A DNA stretch of 64,000 nucleotides, taken from an uncultured Jannaschia sp. GTDB lineage: Bacteria; Pseudomonadota; Alphaproteobacteria; Rhodobacterales; Rhodobacteraceae. Position numbers and translations under genes: made by a program. The DNA is taken from assembly GCF_947494025.1 (NCBI RefSeq), contig NZ_CANLTQ010000011.1, positions 28,210 to 92,209 of the forward strand, written 5' to 3'. Positions 36,640 to 45,617 of this stretch are shown here, one piece after another (position 1 is the first letter of the stretch; each line of letters starts with the position of its first letter). The notes below the pieces were generated by a model. It saw only the letters and a program-made list of their open reading frames with translations. It made no database searches and had not been told where the DNA came from.

Positions 36640-37848
36640 GGTTGGTCCCCGTTTGATGCGGAGGATACAGGTCGGTCGGGAACCTGGCGGGGGTTTGGGC
36701 GTGCCGCTCCGGCCCCGCGCCATTCTGCAAGGAAGAGCGCCATGGTCACCATTACACGCCGGGGCAGGTAAGGCTCGCCCGCTCGTCAAGTCTGTGGATG
36801 TTCTTTGACGTCGGGCCGTACCGAGCAAGCCGACCTTGTTGCCCAGAGCCTGCCCGGGGTTCGCTTCGCGGATCGAGCGGTAGAGCCGGGCGGCCTGTCC
36901 AGGCCTGATCCGACCCGCGACCGCATCCTGAACGGGTCCGTCGACGACGCGTCGTCGCGTGAGCGTGGAGCGCTGACCGTCCGCCGACCGGCAGTGCGTT
37001 GCGCAGCGATGTCACGAGAGGTCGGTTCGACCCGTCGACCCATCGGCGCCTTGGCACGCGGCGCCTTCGGACCCGCGCGGCGGCCAGCCGATAGACGCCG
37101 CCGCCGCCGGTCAGGCGCGTCTAACCACTACTCGGCAGGGCCTCCCGCAGTGATGTCCCGAAAGGGATCGAGGTGCTGTTCGGGTCGCCGCTGCGGCGGA
37201 TCACCGCCGTCGTCGCCAGCCGACCGGGACTCGCGGGGCGGCTAACCACCAATGGGGAAGGGAAAGGGGAAGTCCGGCCTTCACAAGCTTCGCCCACCAA
37301 GGCCCATCAAAATTGATAGTAATTAGCATTATGTATTACATGAAAGTATCGATCTTCGAACAGTTCGTCTTGGTGTGATGCCTAGGACAGTTCTCTCGCC
37401 GATCCCGACCAGCGCCCAGCCTGCCGATCATCCATACGACGGGCTGTGACCTGACCCACCGATGCGACCCGTGGCATTCTCGACGCGGAGTTCTTCGGCC
37501 GGGCGCGAGGTCCGCATCGACGAGATCGCGCCCAACAACCTCGGGCCGCGAACGCCACTGTTTTAACGCGAACAGGGAGCGGCGCGCCGGTTCGAACGGC
37601 AGGCAATGGAGCGACGATGACCGATTTTGCAGCGCGGCAACGCCGGCCCCAACAGCCCGCATGTCCCGCCGCTCTGCCTCGCCCCGTCCGCTCCATTCCG
37701 CGCCCGTTCGGCTTGGAAACCATCATGCGGGTGCAGGCCGGAGGACAGGATGGCCGGCAATCTAACTGATAACGGCGATACCGGCGCCCGGGGCTTGTCG
37801 ACATCCGGTCTGCCTCGACTAGGATTCCCGGCGAGGGAGAATCGTATC
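36640..37848. other. 1.2-kb gene-poor region
   Basis: No complete gene is seen between the liv-type operon and the SAF oxidoreductase. A rightward frame around 37150-37245 (KGIEVLFGSPLRRITAVVAS) and one around 37462-37566 (REVRIDEIAPNNLGPRTPLF and a TAA) look protein-like but match nothing I know; they may be gene scraps. The segment 37305-37350 is strikingly AT-rich and contains GTAAT and ATTAC in inverted order. It could be a promoter, but lies about 500 bases from the next gene. Confidence 0.4.
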
Positions 37849-39168
37849 ATGAGTCTGACACAACTTGCCGCGGACTGCGCGGCGAAGGGCCGGCCGGTTC
37901 GGGTCGGCCTGATCGGCGCCGGCAAGTTCGGCTCGATGTTTCTGTCGCAGGTCCCCACGATTACCGGACTGAAGGTCACCTGCATTGCCGATCTCGATGT
38001 CGGCCGGGCCCGTTCCGCCTGTTCCGCCATCGGGTGGGACGCGGATCGGGTCGGGGCCACGAAATACACAGAGGATGGCGCGGCCCTGGCGGCGCGGGAC
38101 GACGTGGATGTCGTGATCGAGGCCACGGGCAATCCCCGCGTGGGCATCGCACATGCGCTCGCCGCCATCGAGGCGGGCAAGCACGTGGTGATGGTGAATG
38201 TCGAAGCCGACGTCCTCGCCGGTCCGGCCCTCGCCCGCCGGGCCCGGTCGGCCGGTGTTGTCTATTCGATGGCCTATGGCGACCAGCCTGCGCTGATCGC
38301 CGAGATGGTGGACTGGGCCCGATCCACGGGATTCAACGTTGCCGCCGCCGGCAAGGGCACGAAGTACATGCCTGCCTATCACGCTGTTACTCCCAATGAC
38401 GTTTGGCAGCATTACGGGCTGACCCCGGAGCAGGCGTCCAAGGCGGGCATGAACCCCCAAATGTTCAACTCCTTCCTCGACGGCACGAAGAGCGCGATCG
38501 AAATGGCGGCCATCGCCAACGCAACCGGGCTCGGCGTGCCCGAGGACGGGCTCGCCTTCCTGCCCTGCGGCGTTGACGATCTGGCCCATGTGTTACGACC
38601 GCGCGAAGTCGGCGGCCAACTCGGGACCACGTGCGGCGGCACCGGAATGGTCGAGGTGGTGTCGAGTCTCGAGCGCGACGGCCGTCCGGTCTTCCGCGAT
38701 CTGCGTTGGGGCGTCTTCGTCGTCCTCGAAGCGCCGAACGACTACGCAGCGGCCTGCTTCGCGCAATATGGCCTACCGACCGACGTGACCGGGCGTTACG
38801 CCGCGATGTACAAACCGTTTCACCTGATTGGGCTGGAATTGTCGATTTCCGTGCTGAGCGCGGCGCTTCGGGGCGAGGCAACCGGCGCGCTCGAAGCGTT
38901 TCGCGCGGGCGCCGTCGCGGTGGCGAAGCGGGACCTGCGGTCGGGCGATATGCTGGACGGTGAAGGAGGCTACACGGTCTGGGGTCGTCTCGCCCCTGCA
39001 TCGGCATCGACCGACGCATTCCTGCCCCTCCCGATCGGTCTGGCTCACAAGGTGCAGGTCGTCAGAGACGTGCCGGCCGGGCAAGCCCTGACATTTGCGG
39101 ATGTCCGCATCGAGGAGGACTCGATCGTCGCGATTCACCGTGAAGCACTGCGGATCGACGGCTCCTGA
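37849..39168 (+). CDS. NAD(P)-dependent oxidoreductase with C-terminal SAF domain (COG4091-like)
   Basis: This 439-residue cytoplasmic protein resembles the homoserine-dehydrogenase-like SAF-domain family. An N-terminal Rossmann fold starts RVGLIGAGKFGSMFLSQV, and VDVVIEATGNPRVGIAHAL and MAYGDQPALIAEMVDWAR follow. The C-terminal SAF domain runs from about residue 360 (AKRDLRSGDMLDGEGGYTVW to VPAGQALTFADVRIEEDS). The substrate is unknown; relatives act on branched aldonate or lipid-derived intermediates in some annotations, without firm proof. The ATG at 37849 follows GAGGGAGA. It stands alone between a gene-poor stretch and an IS remnant. Confidence 0.88.
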   Translation: MSLTQLAADCAAKGRPVRVGLIGAGKFGSMFLSQVPTITGLKVTCIADLDVGRARSACSAIGWDADRVGATKYTEDGAALAARDDVDVVIEATGNPRVGIAHALAAIEAGKHVVMVNVEADVLAGPALARRARSAGVVYSMAYGDQPALIAEMVDWARSTGFNVAAAGKGTKYMPAYHAVTPNDVWQHYGLTPEQASKAGMNPQMFNSFLDGTKSAIEMAAIANATGLGVPEDGLAFLPCGVDDLAHVLRPREVGGQLGTTCGGTGMVEVVSSLERDGRPVFRDLRWGVFVVLEAPNDYAAACFAQYGLPTDVTGRYAAMYKPFHLIGLELSISVLSAALRGEATGALEAFRAGAVAVAKRDLRSGDMLDGEGGYTVWGRLAPASASTDAFLPLPIGLAHKVQVVRDVPAGQALTFADVRIEEDSIVAIHREALRIDGS

Positions 39169-39193
39169 TCCGCGGCAAACCGAACGTCATCTC

Positions 39194-39830
39194 AGAGGCT
39201 GCGTGAAAAGTCGCCGGCCGGCCTGTTGGAGCCATGTTCTACCCGGAGAAGCGGAGGAACAGTATGGCGCAACGTAGCTACCCGACGGATCTGACCGATG
39301 CCCAGTGGGCGCTGATCGCCCGGCATTTCCCGCCCGAGCGGCGTGATGGACGGCCCCGCCAGACTGATCTTCGCGCTATGGTCGACGCGATCCTCTATCT
39401 ATTGAGGACGGGCTGCCAGTGGCGGATGCTGCCTGCCGATTTCCCGCCCTGGGGTACGGTCTGGTGGTACTTCCGGCGCTGGCGGCTTGACGGGGTCTGG
39501 GTCCGTTTGCACCGGACTCTTCTTCATGCCGCGGCCCGGGTGAAGGCCGGCCGTCGAAGCGATCCGACGGTGGTGATCATGAATGCGCAGTCGGTGAAGA
39601 CGACCGAAAGGGGGGCGTTCGCGGCTTCGACGGCCACAAACGCGTGAAGGGGCGCAAGCGCCAAATCCTGGTCGGCGCGTTCATTCGGTCTCGTAGTCCG
39701 CAGGGTGGTAGATGTCCGAACGTGCGGTCGGTAGGTCGTGGACCGCGGCCGTGCGTTCCACTTCCGACGGCGGCGAGAAAACTCTTCCGTGTCGAACGAT
39801 ACAGGAAAGGCCGCGCGAGATCGCCTTAAA
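39194..39830 (+). mobile_element. IS5-family (IS427-group-like) remnant
   Basis: The left end reads AGAGGCTGCGTGAAAAG at 39194-39210, about 55 bases before the transposase ATG, as in IS427-type elements. The transposase decays after about 39700, and no inverted right end is present. A 12-bp direct copy of CTGCGTGAAAAG recurs at 39945-39956 in the same orientation, suggesting a second truncated end nearby. Confidence 0.65.
39264..39740 (+). pseudogene. IS5-family transposase, frameshifted and truncated
   Basis: The first frame (ATG 39264 to stop 39647) reads MAQRSYPTDLTDAQWALIAR, then TGCQWRMLPADFPPWGTV and NAQSVKTTERG, which is the N-terminal domain plus first DDE Asp region of IS427-group transposases. 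At a run of six G (about 39611-39616) the homologous sequence moves to another frame (VRGFDGHKRVKGRKRQILV). IS427-type elements can use such a site for programmed frameshifting. Beyond about 39690 the similarity is lost, so the rest of the catalytic domain is missing. Confidence 0.75.
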
Positions 39831-39965
39831 TGAAGATCGGGCGGCCTCCCTGCACCAGCGCCATGGCCGCGCTGTCGCCCGCGTCGAACGCCTCGCGAAG
39901 CCGATCGAGCGCGACCGCCCCGGGCTAATCAGGGCCCGGGCCCCCTGCGTGAAAAGCGTCGTCCC

Positions 39966-42755
39966 TCACTCCGCAGCCTCCTGCACGGCCGCACGGCGGC
40001 GCGGCCGCGTGCGGTTCTCGAGAAAACGGATCATCGACCCGTAGACCAACGCACGGCTTTCGGGCCGGGCGAAACCGTGACCTTCGTGATCGACACGAAC
40101 CAGCACGCAATCGTGCCCCCGCCCGCGCAACGCGGCGTAGACAAGCTCGCTCTCGGCGGGGGGCACGCGAGGGTCGTCACCGCCATGGGCGACAAACAGC
40201 GGCGTGTGGACCTCGTTGATCTTGCGCATCGGCGACAAGCTCCGGAGCAGCGCGTGCCCCTCTTCGGTGTCGGGGTTTCCGTACTCCACCGCGCGTAGCT
40301 TGCGCCGCCACGGGCCGGTCGTGTCCATCAGCGTGTTGAAGTCCGCGATACCGTAGAACTCGGCGGCGACGCGCCAGTCGTCCGGATGCTCGGTAATGGC
40401 GGCCAACACCATGAAGCCGCCGTAGGACTGGCCGTAGACGGCCAGCCGATCGGCATCCACGTCGTCGCGCGCGGCGAGCCAGTCGCGCACCGCCTTGAGG
40501 TCGCGCACGCTGTCCATGCGCTGTTCGAGATCGTCGCCGGCTTGCCAGGCTCGTCCATAGCCGGTGGAGCCGCGCACGTTCGGTGCGACCACCAGCCAGC
40601 CACGGGACACGAGGTATTGCACGTCCGAACGCCAATGCGCGGCGTACTGCGATTCCGGTCCGCCGTGAACGATCACGAAAGCGGGATACCCGCCGGGCGG
40701 AGGCGCGCATCGAGGCTCGAACACGAAGACCGGCACGTTCTGGCCGTCGAAGCTGCGTACGCAGTTTGTTTCAGGCTCCACCGTGTCCTCGGAGCCGAGC
40801 ATATCCGCACCGACGCAGAGAATCTCCATCGTCCCGCTCGCCGCGTCCATCCGCGCCACAACCGAAGGGCGGCAGAACCCGGCCACGGCAAACAGGAGGC
40901 TTTCGCCGTCCGGGGCGAAGGCGAGGCTTGTCAGGCGGCCGGGGAACGGCGGCTCGAAGCGGCGCTCCTCGCCGTCCCGCGCCTCGCGCAACACGATCCG
41001 CGAGCGGCCGCCGTCGTTCCAAGCGTAGGCAAGCCGGCCCGAATTCTTGTCGAAGGCGATCTGTTCCACGTCCCCCCCGGGCTGGGCAAGCCAGCGGAAT
41101 GCCCCGGTCGCGGTGTCGATCTCGGCCAACCCGTGGAACGAAGCCCCGAAGTCAGTCGCCACGAGAAGCTGCGCGCCGTCGTCCACGAAGCGTGCGGCAT
41201 TGACATGGGCGCGGTTGCCCGCGGGCAGCAGGGTACGTGCCTCGCCGCCGCCGAGCGGCACGAGCAGAAGCGCGGCGTCGTACATGCCCTCGAGGTTCTC
41301 CTCGACCAGCAGTGCGGTGCCGTCGGGCGAGAAGGCGCGCGCGGTGCGCCAGCCGGGCCCCCGACGTATCACTCGCTCCTCGCCGCTCTCCAGATCGCGC
41401 ACGCGGACCTGCATGGCGGTGGCGTCCTCGCTGTTCGAGGCGAAGGCCATGCGCTCGCCCGCAGCGTCGAACGCGCCCCACTGGTGCACCTCTCCGGGCG
41501 CCTCCGTGAGGGCCTCCGGCTTCGACGCGCCCTCGCGCAGCAGGTAAAGCTGGTGACGCTCGTCGCCGCCCGCATCCACCGTCAAAAGCAGGTCGCGGCT
41601 GCCCGGTCGGAAGGCGATCGCCCCCACCGGCTCCTCGAGCTGAAGCCGCAGCATCGGTGCGGCTCCGGTCTGATCGAAAGACCGGGTCCAGATCTGGTTC
41701 GTACCGGTCTCGTCCGAGAGCCAGGCCAGCAGCGTGCCGTCGTCCGAGACGGCCGGCGCGGAATGGGCCCGCGGCGCAAGGTAATCGGCGAAAGGCCGCG
41801 CGCTTCCGTCGGCCATGCGATCGGCCGCCTCGCGAAGGGCCACCGTGAGATCGTCCGCCGCGCGGGTCGCGACGTGATTGGCCTCGGTCACGAGGGTGAA
41901 GCGTGCTTCGGGCCAGGCTCGGTGCAAGCGCCAGGCCGCGTCCATCGGCGTGACCACGTCGTAGCGGCCCTGCACGATCTCCGCCGGGATGTGCCGGACC
42001 GTGTCGATATTCGAGATCACGTGATCTTCGGCGAGAAAGAAGCCGTTCCAGCAATAATGTGCAAACAGCCGCGCGATCTCCAGCGCCGCCTTGGGCTCGG
42101 TCAGCGCGTGGACGTGGGAGGGGCTGGGCAGAAAGGTCTGGGTGCGCGCCGAGAAGCCGCGCAGTGCCTCGGCCGCGGGCATGTGCACCGCCGGATCCGG
42201 GTCGACGAGACGCCGGTGGTAGGCTGCCAGCAGGTCGCCGCGCTCGTCCTCGCCGACCAACCCACTGAAAGCCTCGAAAGCGTCGGGAAACAACGTGCCG
42301 ATACCGTGGAACCAGTGACGCACCTCACCAGGTCCGCCGAGGAACACGCCGTGCAGCCGCAGCCCGAGGCAGCGGTCGGGATGCGCGATGGCGTAGCACA
42401 AAGCAAGCAGGCTGCCCCAGGAGCCGCCGGCCACGACCCAGCGTTCGATCCCGAGCGTCTCGCGGACGCGCTCGATATCGGCCACGAGTTCATCGGTGGT
42501 GTTCCCCTCCACCTCGGCCGAGGGGGTGGAACGGCCGCAACCGCGCTGGTCGAACTGCACGATCCGGTAGCGCTCGGGGTCGAAGGTCCGGCGCTGCTCT
42601 GGCTTGGCGCCGGCGCCCGGGCCGCCGTGAAGCATCACCACCGGCAAACCGTCCGGGTTGCCCGCCTCGGTCACGTGGAGGGTATGCGGCGGCGTGACGT
42701 CGATGCGGTGCTCGGCGATGGGCGCGCCCAGGGGATAGAGTAGTCCGCGGGTCAT
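39966..42755 (-). CDS. Fused peptidase: proline iminopeptidase (S33) plus S9 prolyl-oligopeptidase-type domain
   Basis: This 929-residue protein has two complete serine peptidases. Residues about 1-330 are a proline iminopeptidase: MLHGGPGAGAKPEQRRTFDP, oxyanion and nucleophile motif GGSWGS with Ser112, acid in VQGRYDVVTP and His in TEANHVATRA. Residues about 340-650 form a beta-propeller with repeated SPDG-like turns. Residues about 665-929 are the S9 hydrolase with GQSYGGF (Ser777), acid in HGGDDPRVPP and His in VDHEGHGFA. The N-terminal unit would release N-terminal Pro, and the S9 unit would cut short peptides or acylated residues. The frame is continuous, with no stop near the linker (about 330-345). 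The ATG at 42755 follows GGAGGGTG. It is divergent from a peptide importer. Confidence 0.92.
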   Translation of the reverse strand: MTRGLLYPLGAPIAEHRIDVTPPHTLHVTEAGNPDGLPVVMLHGGPGAGAKPEQRRTFDPERYRIVQFDQRGCGRSTPSAEVEGNTTDELVADIERVRETLGIERWVVAGGSWGSLLALCYAIAHPDRCLGLRLHGVFLGGPGEVRHWFHGIGTLFPDAFEAFSGLVGEDERGDLLAAYHRRLVDPDPAVHMPAAEALRGFSARTQTFLPSPSHVHALTEPKAALEIARLFAHYCWNGFFLAEDHVISNIDTVRHIPAEIVQGRYDVVTPMDAAWRLHRAWPEARFTLVTEANHVATRAADDLTVALREAADRMADGSARPFADYLAPRAHSAPAVSDDGTLLAWLSDETGTNQIWTRSFDQTGAAPMLRLQLEEPVGAIAFRPGSRDLLLTVDAGGDERHQLYLLREGASKPEALTEAPGEVHQWGAFDAAGERMAFASNSEDATAMQVRVRDLESGEERVIRRGPGWRTARAFSPDGTALLVEENLEGMYDAALLLVPLGGGEARTLLPAGNRAHVNAARFVDDGAQLLVATDFGASFHGLAEIDTATGAFRWLAQPGGDVEQIAFDKNSGRLAYAWNDGGRSRIVLREARDGEERRFEPPFPGRLTSLAFAPDGESLLFAVAGFCRPSVVARMDAASGTMEILCVGADMLGSEDTVEPETNCVRSFDGQNVPVFVFEPRCAPPPGGYPAFVIVHGGPESQYAAHWRSDVQYLVSRGWLVVAPNVRGSTGYGRAWQAGDDLEQRMDSVRDLKAVRDWLAARDDVDADRLAVYGQSYGGFMVLAAITEHPDDWRVAAEFYGIADFNTLMDTTGPWRRKLRAVEYGNPDTEEGHALLRSLSPMRKINEVHTPLFVAHGGDDPRVPPAESELVYAALRGRGHDCVLVRVDHEGHGFARPESRALVYGSMIRFLENRTRPRRRAAVQEAAE

Positions 42756-42830
42756 CGCCCACCCTCCGGGGCCGGAGCGGCACAGGTATCGAGCAGCATC
42801 GTGGTTGTTCTCCCGGTTTACGCCTTCGCG

Positions 42831-42842
42831 GCTAACGTTAGC
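42831..42842. promoter_or_regulatory. Perfect 12-bp palindrome in the divergent promoter region
   Basis: GCTAACGTTAGC lies between the fused peptidase gene (start 42755, leftward) and the peptide-binding-protein gene (start 42930, rightward). It is exactly self-complementary and centred about 80 bases before the peptidase start, where an operator could control both directions. Confidence 0.5.
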
Positions 42843-42860
42843 GAGATTGTCACATATTAC

Positions 42861-42875
42861 GATTGTCATACAATC
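42861..42875. promoter_or_regulatory. GntR-like operator, perfect inverted repeat
   Basis: GATTGTCATACAATC is a perfect 6-bp inverted repeat with a 3-base spacer. The half-site ATTGT-N-ACAAT form is typical of operators for FadR/FCD-type GntR regulators. The rightward operon ends with just such a regulator (49686-50387), making autoregulated control of peptide uptake plausible. The site is 54 bases before the binding-protein start. Confidence 0.6.
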
Positions 42876-42929
42876 CGCTTCGTGCATGGTATCGTCATGA
42901 ACAAGAAACGACACCACAGGGAGAATGAC

Positions 42930-44537
42930 ATGGTTCGCACGAAGACAGCATCGGGTGCGCTGGCCGGGGCGGCTATCTGCTTGGGTCTGGGCACGCAGGC
43001 GGGCGCCGAGACTCCCCCCGACACGATGGTGATGGCGCGCAACATCGACGCGATCAGCACCTTCGACCCCGCCCAGATCGGCGAGGTCGTGACCGACGAG
43101 CTCATCATCAACATCTGCGACAGTCTGGTGGAGATCGACCCGGCGGACGAGGCCGCGGTGCTGCCCGCGGTCGCCAAGGACTGGACCGTTTCCGAAGACG
43201 GGCAGACCATCACCTTCGACCTCGTCGAGGACGCAGTGTTTCCGTCGGGCAATCCGGTGCGCGCCGAGGACGTGGTCTGGTCGCTATCGCGGGTGCTGGA
43301 GCTGGGCTTCGGCAACGCCGCCACGCTGACCGAGTACGGCTTCACCGCCGAGAGCGCCGCCGACGCCTTCGTGGCAACCGGCGAGCACACCTTCGAGATG
43401 AATCTCTCTCGCCCCTACCCTACCGATTTGATCCTTCAGGCGATTGCCTCCAATCGGGTGGCAAACGTGCTCGACAAGGAACTGATCATGGCCGAAGAGG
43501 TCGATGGCGACCGCGGCAACAAGTTCCTGACCACCAACACCGCCTGCGTCGGCCCCTATGCCCTGCGGCAGTGGAACGCCGGCGAAGTGGTGATCCTCGA
43601 GGCCAACGAAAACTACTACGGCGATGCGCCGAAGCTCGATCGATGGATCATCCGTCACGTGGCCGAGGCGCAGGCACAGCGCCTGCTGCTGGAGCAGGGC
43701 GACATCGACGTGGCGCGCGACCTGGGCGCCGAGGATCTGCGCGACCTGGACGGGCAGGAGGGCATCACCGTGGCCTCCGTGCCGGTGCACCAGGTGTTCT
43801 ACCTCGGCTTCGACAACGGCCAGGAGCGGTTCCAGGACGACCGCGTGCGTCAGGCGTTCCGCTATCTGATCGACTACGATGGGCTGGCCGACACGGTGAT
43901 GGCCTATCTGGCCATGCCGCGCGCCAGCGTGGTGCCGCTGGGAGCCTACGGCGCACTCGACGAGGACGAGGGTCAGCCCTACGAACTCGACCTCGACAAG
44001 GCACGCGAGCTGTTGGCCGAGGCCGGCTACGCCGATGGCTTCTCGGCGCGCCTGTTCGTGGGCACCCTGCCCTACAACGCTCCGCTCGCGCAGCACATCC
44101 AGGCCAACGCCGCCGAGGTGGGCATCGATCTGCAGATCGAGCAGATGGCCAACGCGCAGCTGTTCTCGGCTTTCCGCGGCCGTGACTTCGACACGGTTAT
44201 GCTGTCCTGGCGCACCTCGGTGCCGCATGCGCATGGGATGCTGTCCCGCCACGCGGTCAATCCGGACAACTCCGACGAGGCCCAGATGACCATGTATCCG
44301 ACCTGGCGCGCGTCGTGGTTCCGCGAGGAATACAACACGCGCATCGACGAGGCCCTGTTCGAAGCCGACCCTGACAAGCAGCTGGAGCTTTATCGCCAAC
44401 TGCAGCTCGACCATCTTGAGCAGGGACCGTTCGCCTACATGTTCCAGATGCTCGACACGGCCGCTTACCGCGACGCTGTCCAGAACTGGACGTGGAATGG
44501 CTTCAAGGTCTTCTACGACCAGATCTCGAAAGGCTGA
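42930..44537 (+). CDS. Peptide ABC transporter solute-binding protein (SBP family 5)
   Basis: This 535-residue periplasmic binding protein is the first gene of the second peptide importer. The ATG at 42930 is preceded by AGGGAGA and gives a signal peptide (VRTKTASGALAGAAICLGLG with a site near TQAGAE). Family-5 motifs are AVAKDWTVSEDGQTITFDL, NPVRAEDVVWSLSRV and VRQAFRYLIDYDGLAD. An in-frame ATG upstream would add a non-signal leader and is rejected. Its similarity to the first importer's binding protein (5745-7331) is only family-level, so these are separate systems. Confidence 0.94.
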   Translation: MVRTKTASGALAGAAICLGLGTQAGAETPPDTMVMARNIDAISTFDPAQIGEVVTDELIINICDSLVEIDPADEAAVLPAVAKDWTVSEDGQTITFDLVEDAVFPSGNPVRAEDVVWSLSRVLELGFGNAATLTEYGFTAESAADAFVATGEHTFEMNLSRPYPTDLILQAIASNRVANVLDKELIMAEEVDGDRGNKFLTTNTACVGPYALRQWNAGEVVILEANENYYGDAPKLDRWIIRHVAEAQAQRLLLEQGDIDVARDLGAEDLRDLDGQEGITVASVPVHQVFYLGFDNGQERFQDDRVRQAFRYLIDYDGLADTVMAYLAMPRASVVPLGAYGALDEDEGQPYELDLDKARELLAEAGYADGFSARLFVGTLPYNAPLAQHIQANAAEVGIDLQIEQMANAQLFSAFRGRDFDTVMLSWRTSVPHAHGMLSRHAVNPDNSDEAQMTMYPTWRASWFREEYNTRIDEALFEADPDKQLELYRQLQLDHLEQGPFAYMFQMLDTAAYRDAVQNWTWNGFKVFYDQISKG

Positions 44538-44543
44538 GATCGC

Positions 44544-45617
44544 ATGTCTGCGACCGACGTGACGACGCGGACGGTGGCTCGCACGGCTGCCCCACCCAAG
44601 CGGTGGGGCAGCCTGCTCCGGGCGACCCTCAGGATCCTCCTGTCCGTTTCCGTGACCATCCTGGGACTTCTCGCCCTTACGTTCTTCATCGGCCGCCTTT
44701 TGCCCCTCGATCCGGTGCTCGCCATTCTGGGCGACGACGCCAGCCAGGAAGCGGTCGACCGGCTCACCGCGCGGCTCGGCCTCGACCGACCACTGCACGA
44801 GCAATTTCTTTCCTACGTGGTGAACAGCTTGACCTTCGATTTCGGCGAGTCGCTGACCAGTGGCCGGCCGGTAATCGAGGATATCGCCCGCGTGTTTCCG
44901 GCAACGCTCGAACTGGCCACCCTGGCGATGATCTTCGGCACCGGCATCGGCATCCCGCTCGGCGTGCTTGCCGCCGCAAACCGCGATTCCTGGATCGATC
45001 AGTGCGTGCGCGTAATCTCCCTCATCGGCTACTCCGCGCCGATCTTCTGGCTCGGCCTTCTCGGGCTTTCGATCTTCTATGCCGGCCTCGGTTGGGTCGG
45101 CCCGCCCGGCCGCATCGACATCGTGCATCAGTACGACATCGAAACCTGGAGCGGACTCTACCTCGTGGACAGCGCGATCGCCGGCCAGTGGGACATATTC
45201 GCCGACGTGTTCGGCCGCATCGTGCTGCCCGCCTCGATCCTCGCCTACGGGGCGATGGCCTATATCAGCCGCATGACCCGCTCCTTCATGCTCGAGCAGT
45301 TCGGGCAGGAGTACATCATCGCGGCCCGCGCCAAGGGCGCCTCCAAGCGTCGGGTGATCTGGCAACACGCCTTTCCCAACATCGCGGTGCAGCTCGTGAC
45401 CGTGGTGGCGCTGTCCTACGCCTTTCTGCTGGAAGGTGCGGTGCTCACCGAGACGGTGTTCGCCTGGCCGGGCTTCGGCCGCTACCTGACCACCGCGCTG
45501 CTGCGCGCCGACATGAACGCGGTGCTGGGCTGCACGTTGCTGATCGGGCTGATCTTCATCGGCCTGAACCTTCTCAGCGACCTTTTCTACCGCATCTTCG
45601 ACCCGAGGACCCGATGA
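44544..45617 (+). CDS. Peptide ABC transporter permease, DppB type
   Basis: This 357-residue inner-membrane permease has an N-terminal cytoplasmic tail of about 25 residues before helix 1. Family motifs are IGRLLPLDPVLAILGDDAS, RLGLDRPLHEQFLSYVV, the EAA loop at RAKGASKRRVIWQHAFPNIA and VLTETVFAWPGFGRYL. A periplasmic loop of about 50 residues (GPPGRIDIVHQYDIETW) is longer than in E. coli DppB. It starts 6 bases after the binding-protein stop. Confidence 0.94.
   Translation: MSATDVTTRTVARTAAPPKRWGSLLRATLRILLSVSVTILGLLALTFFIGRLLPLDPVLAILGDDASQEAVDRLTARLGLDRPLHEQFLSYVVNSLTFDFGESLTSGRPVIEDIARVFPATLELATLAMIFGTGIGIPLGVLAAANRDSWIDQCVRVISLIGYSAPIFWLGLLGLSIFYAGLGWVGPPGRIDIVHQYDIETWSGLYLVDSAIAGQWDIFADVFGRIVLPASILAYGAMAYISRMTRSFMLEQFGQEYIIAARAKGASKRRVIWQHAFPNIAVQLVTVVALSYAFLLEGAVLTETVFAWPGFGRYLTTALLRADMNAVLGCTLLIGLIFIGLNLLSDLFYRIFDPRTR

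Noticed and set aside
39838..39940. A leftward frame reading RLREAFDAGDSAAMALVQGG and ending at TAA
   Set aside because: It looks like the C-terminus of a lost protein, but there is no start and no identifiable family, so it was not listed as a gene.
40386..42743. A 785-codon frame antisense to the fused peptidase
   Set aside because: It mirrors the codon pattern of the real gene; the composition is typical of an antisense shadow.
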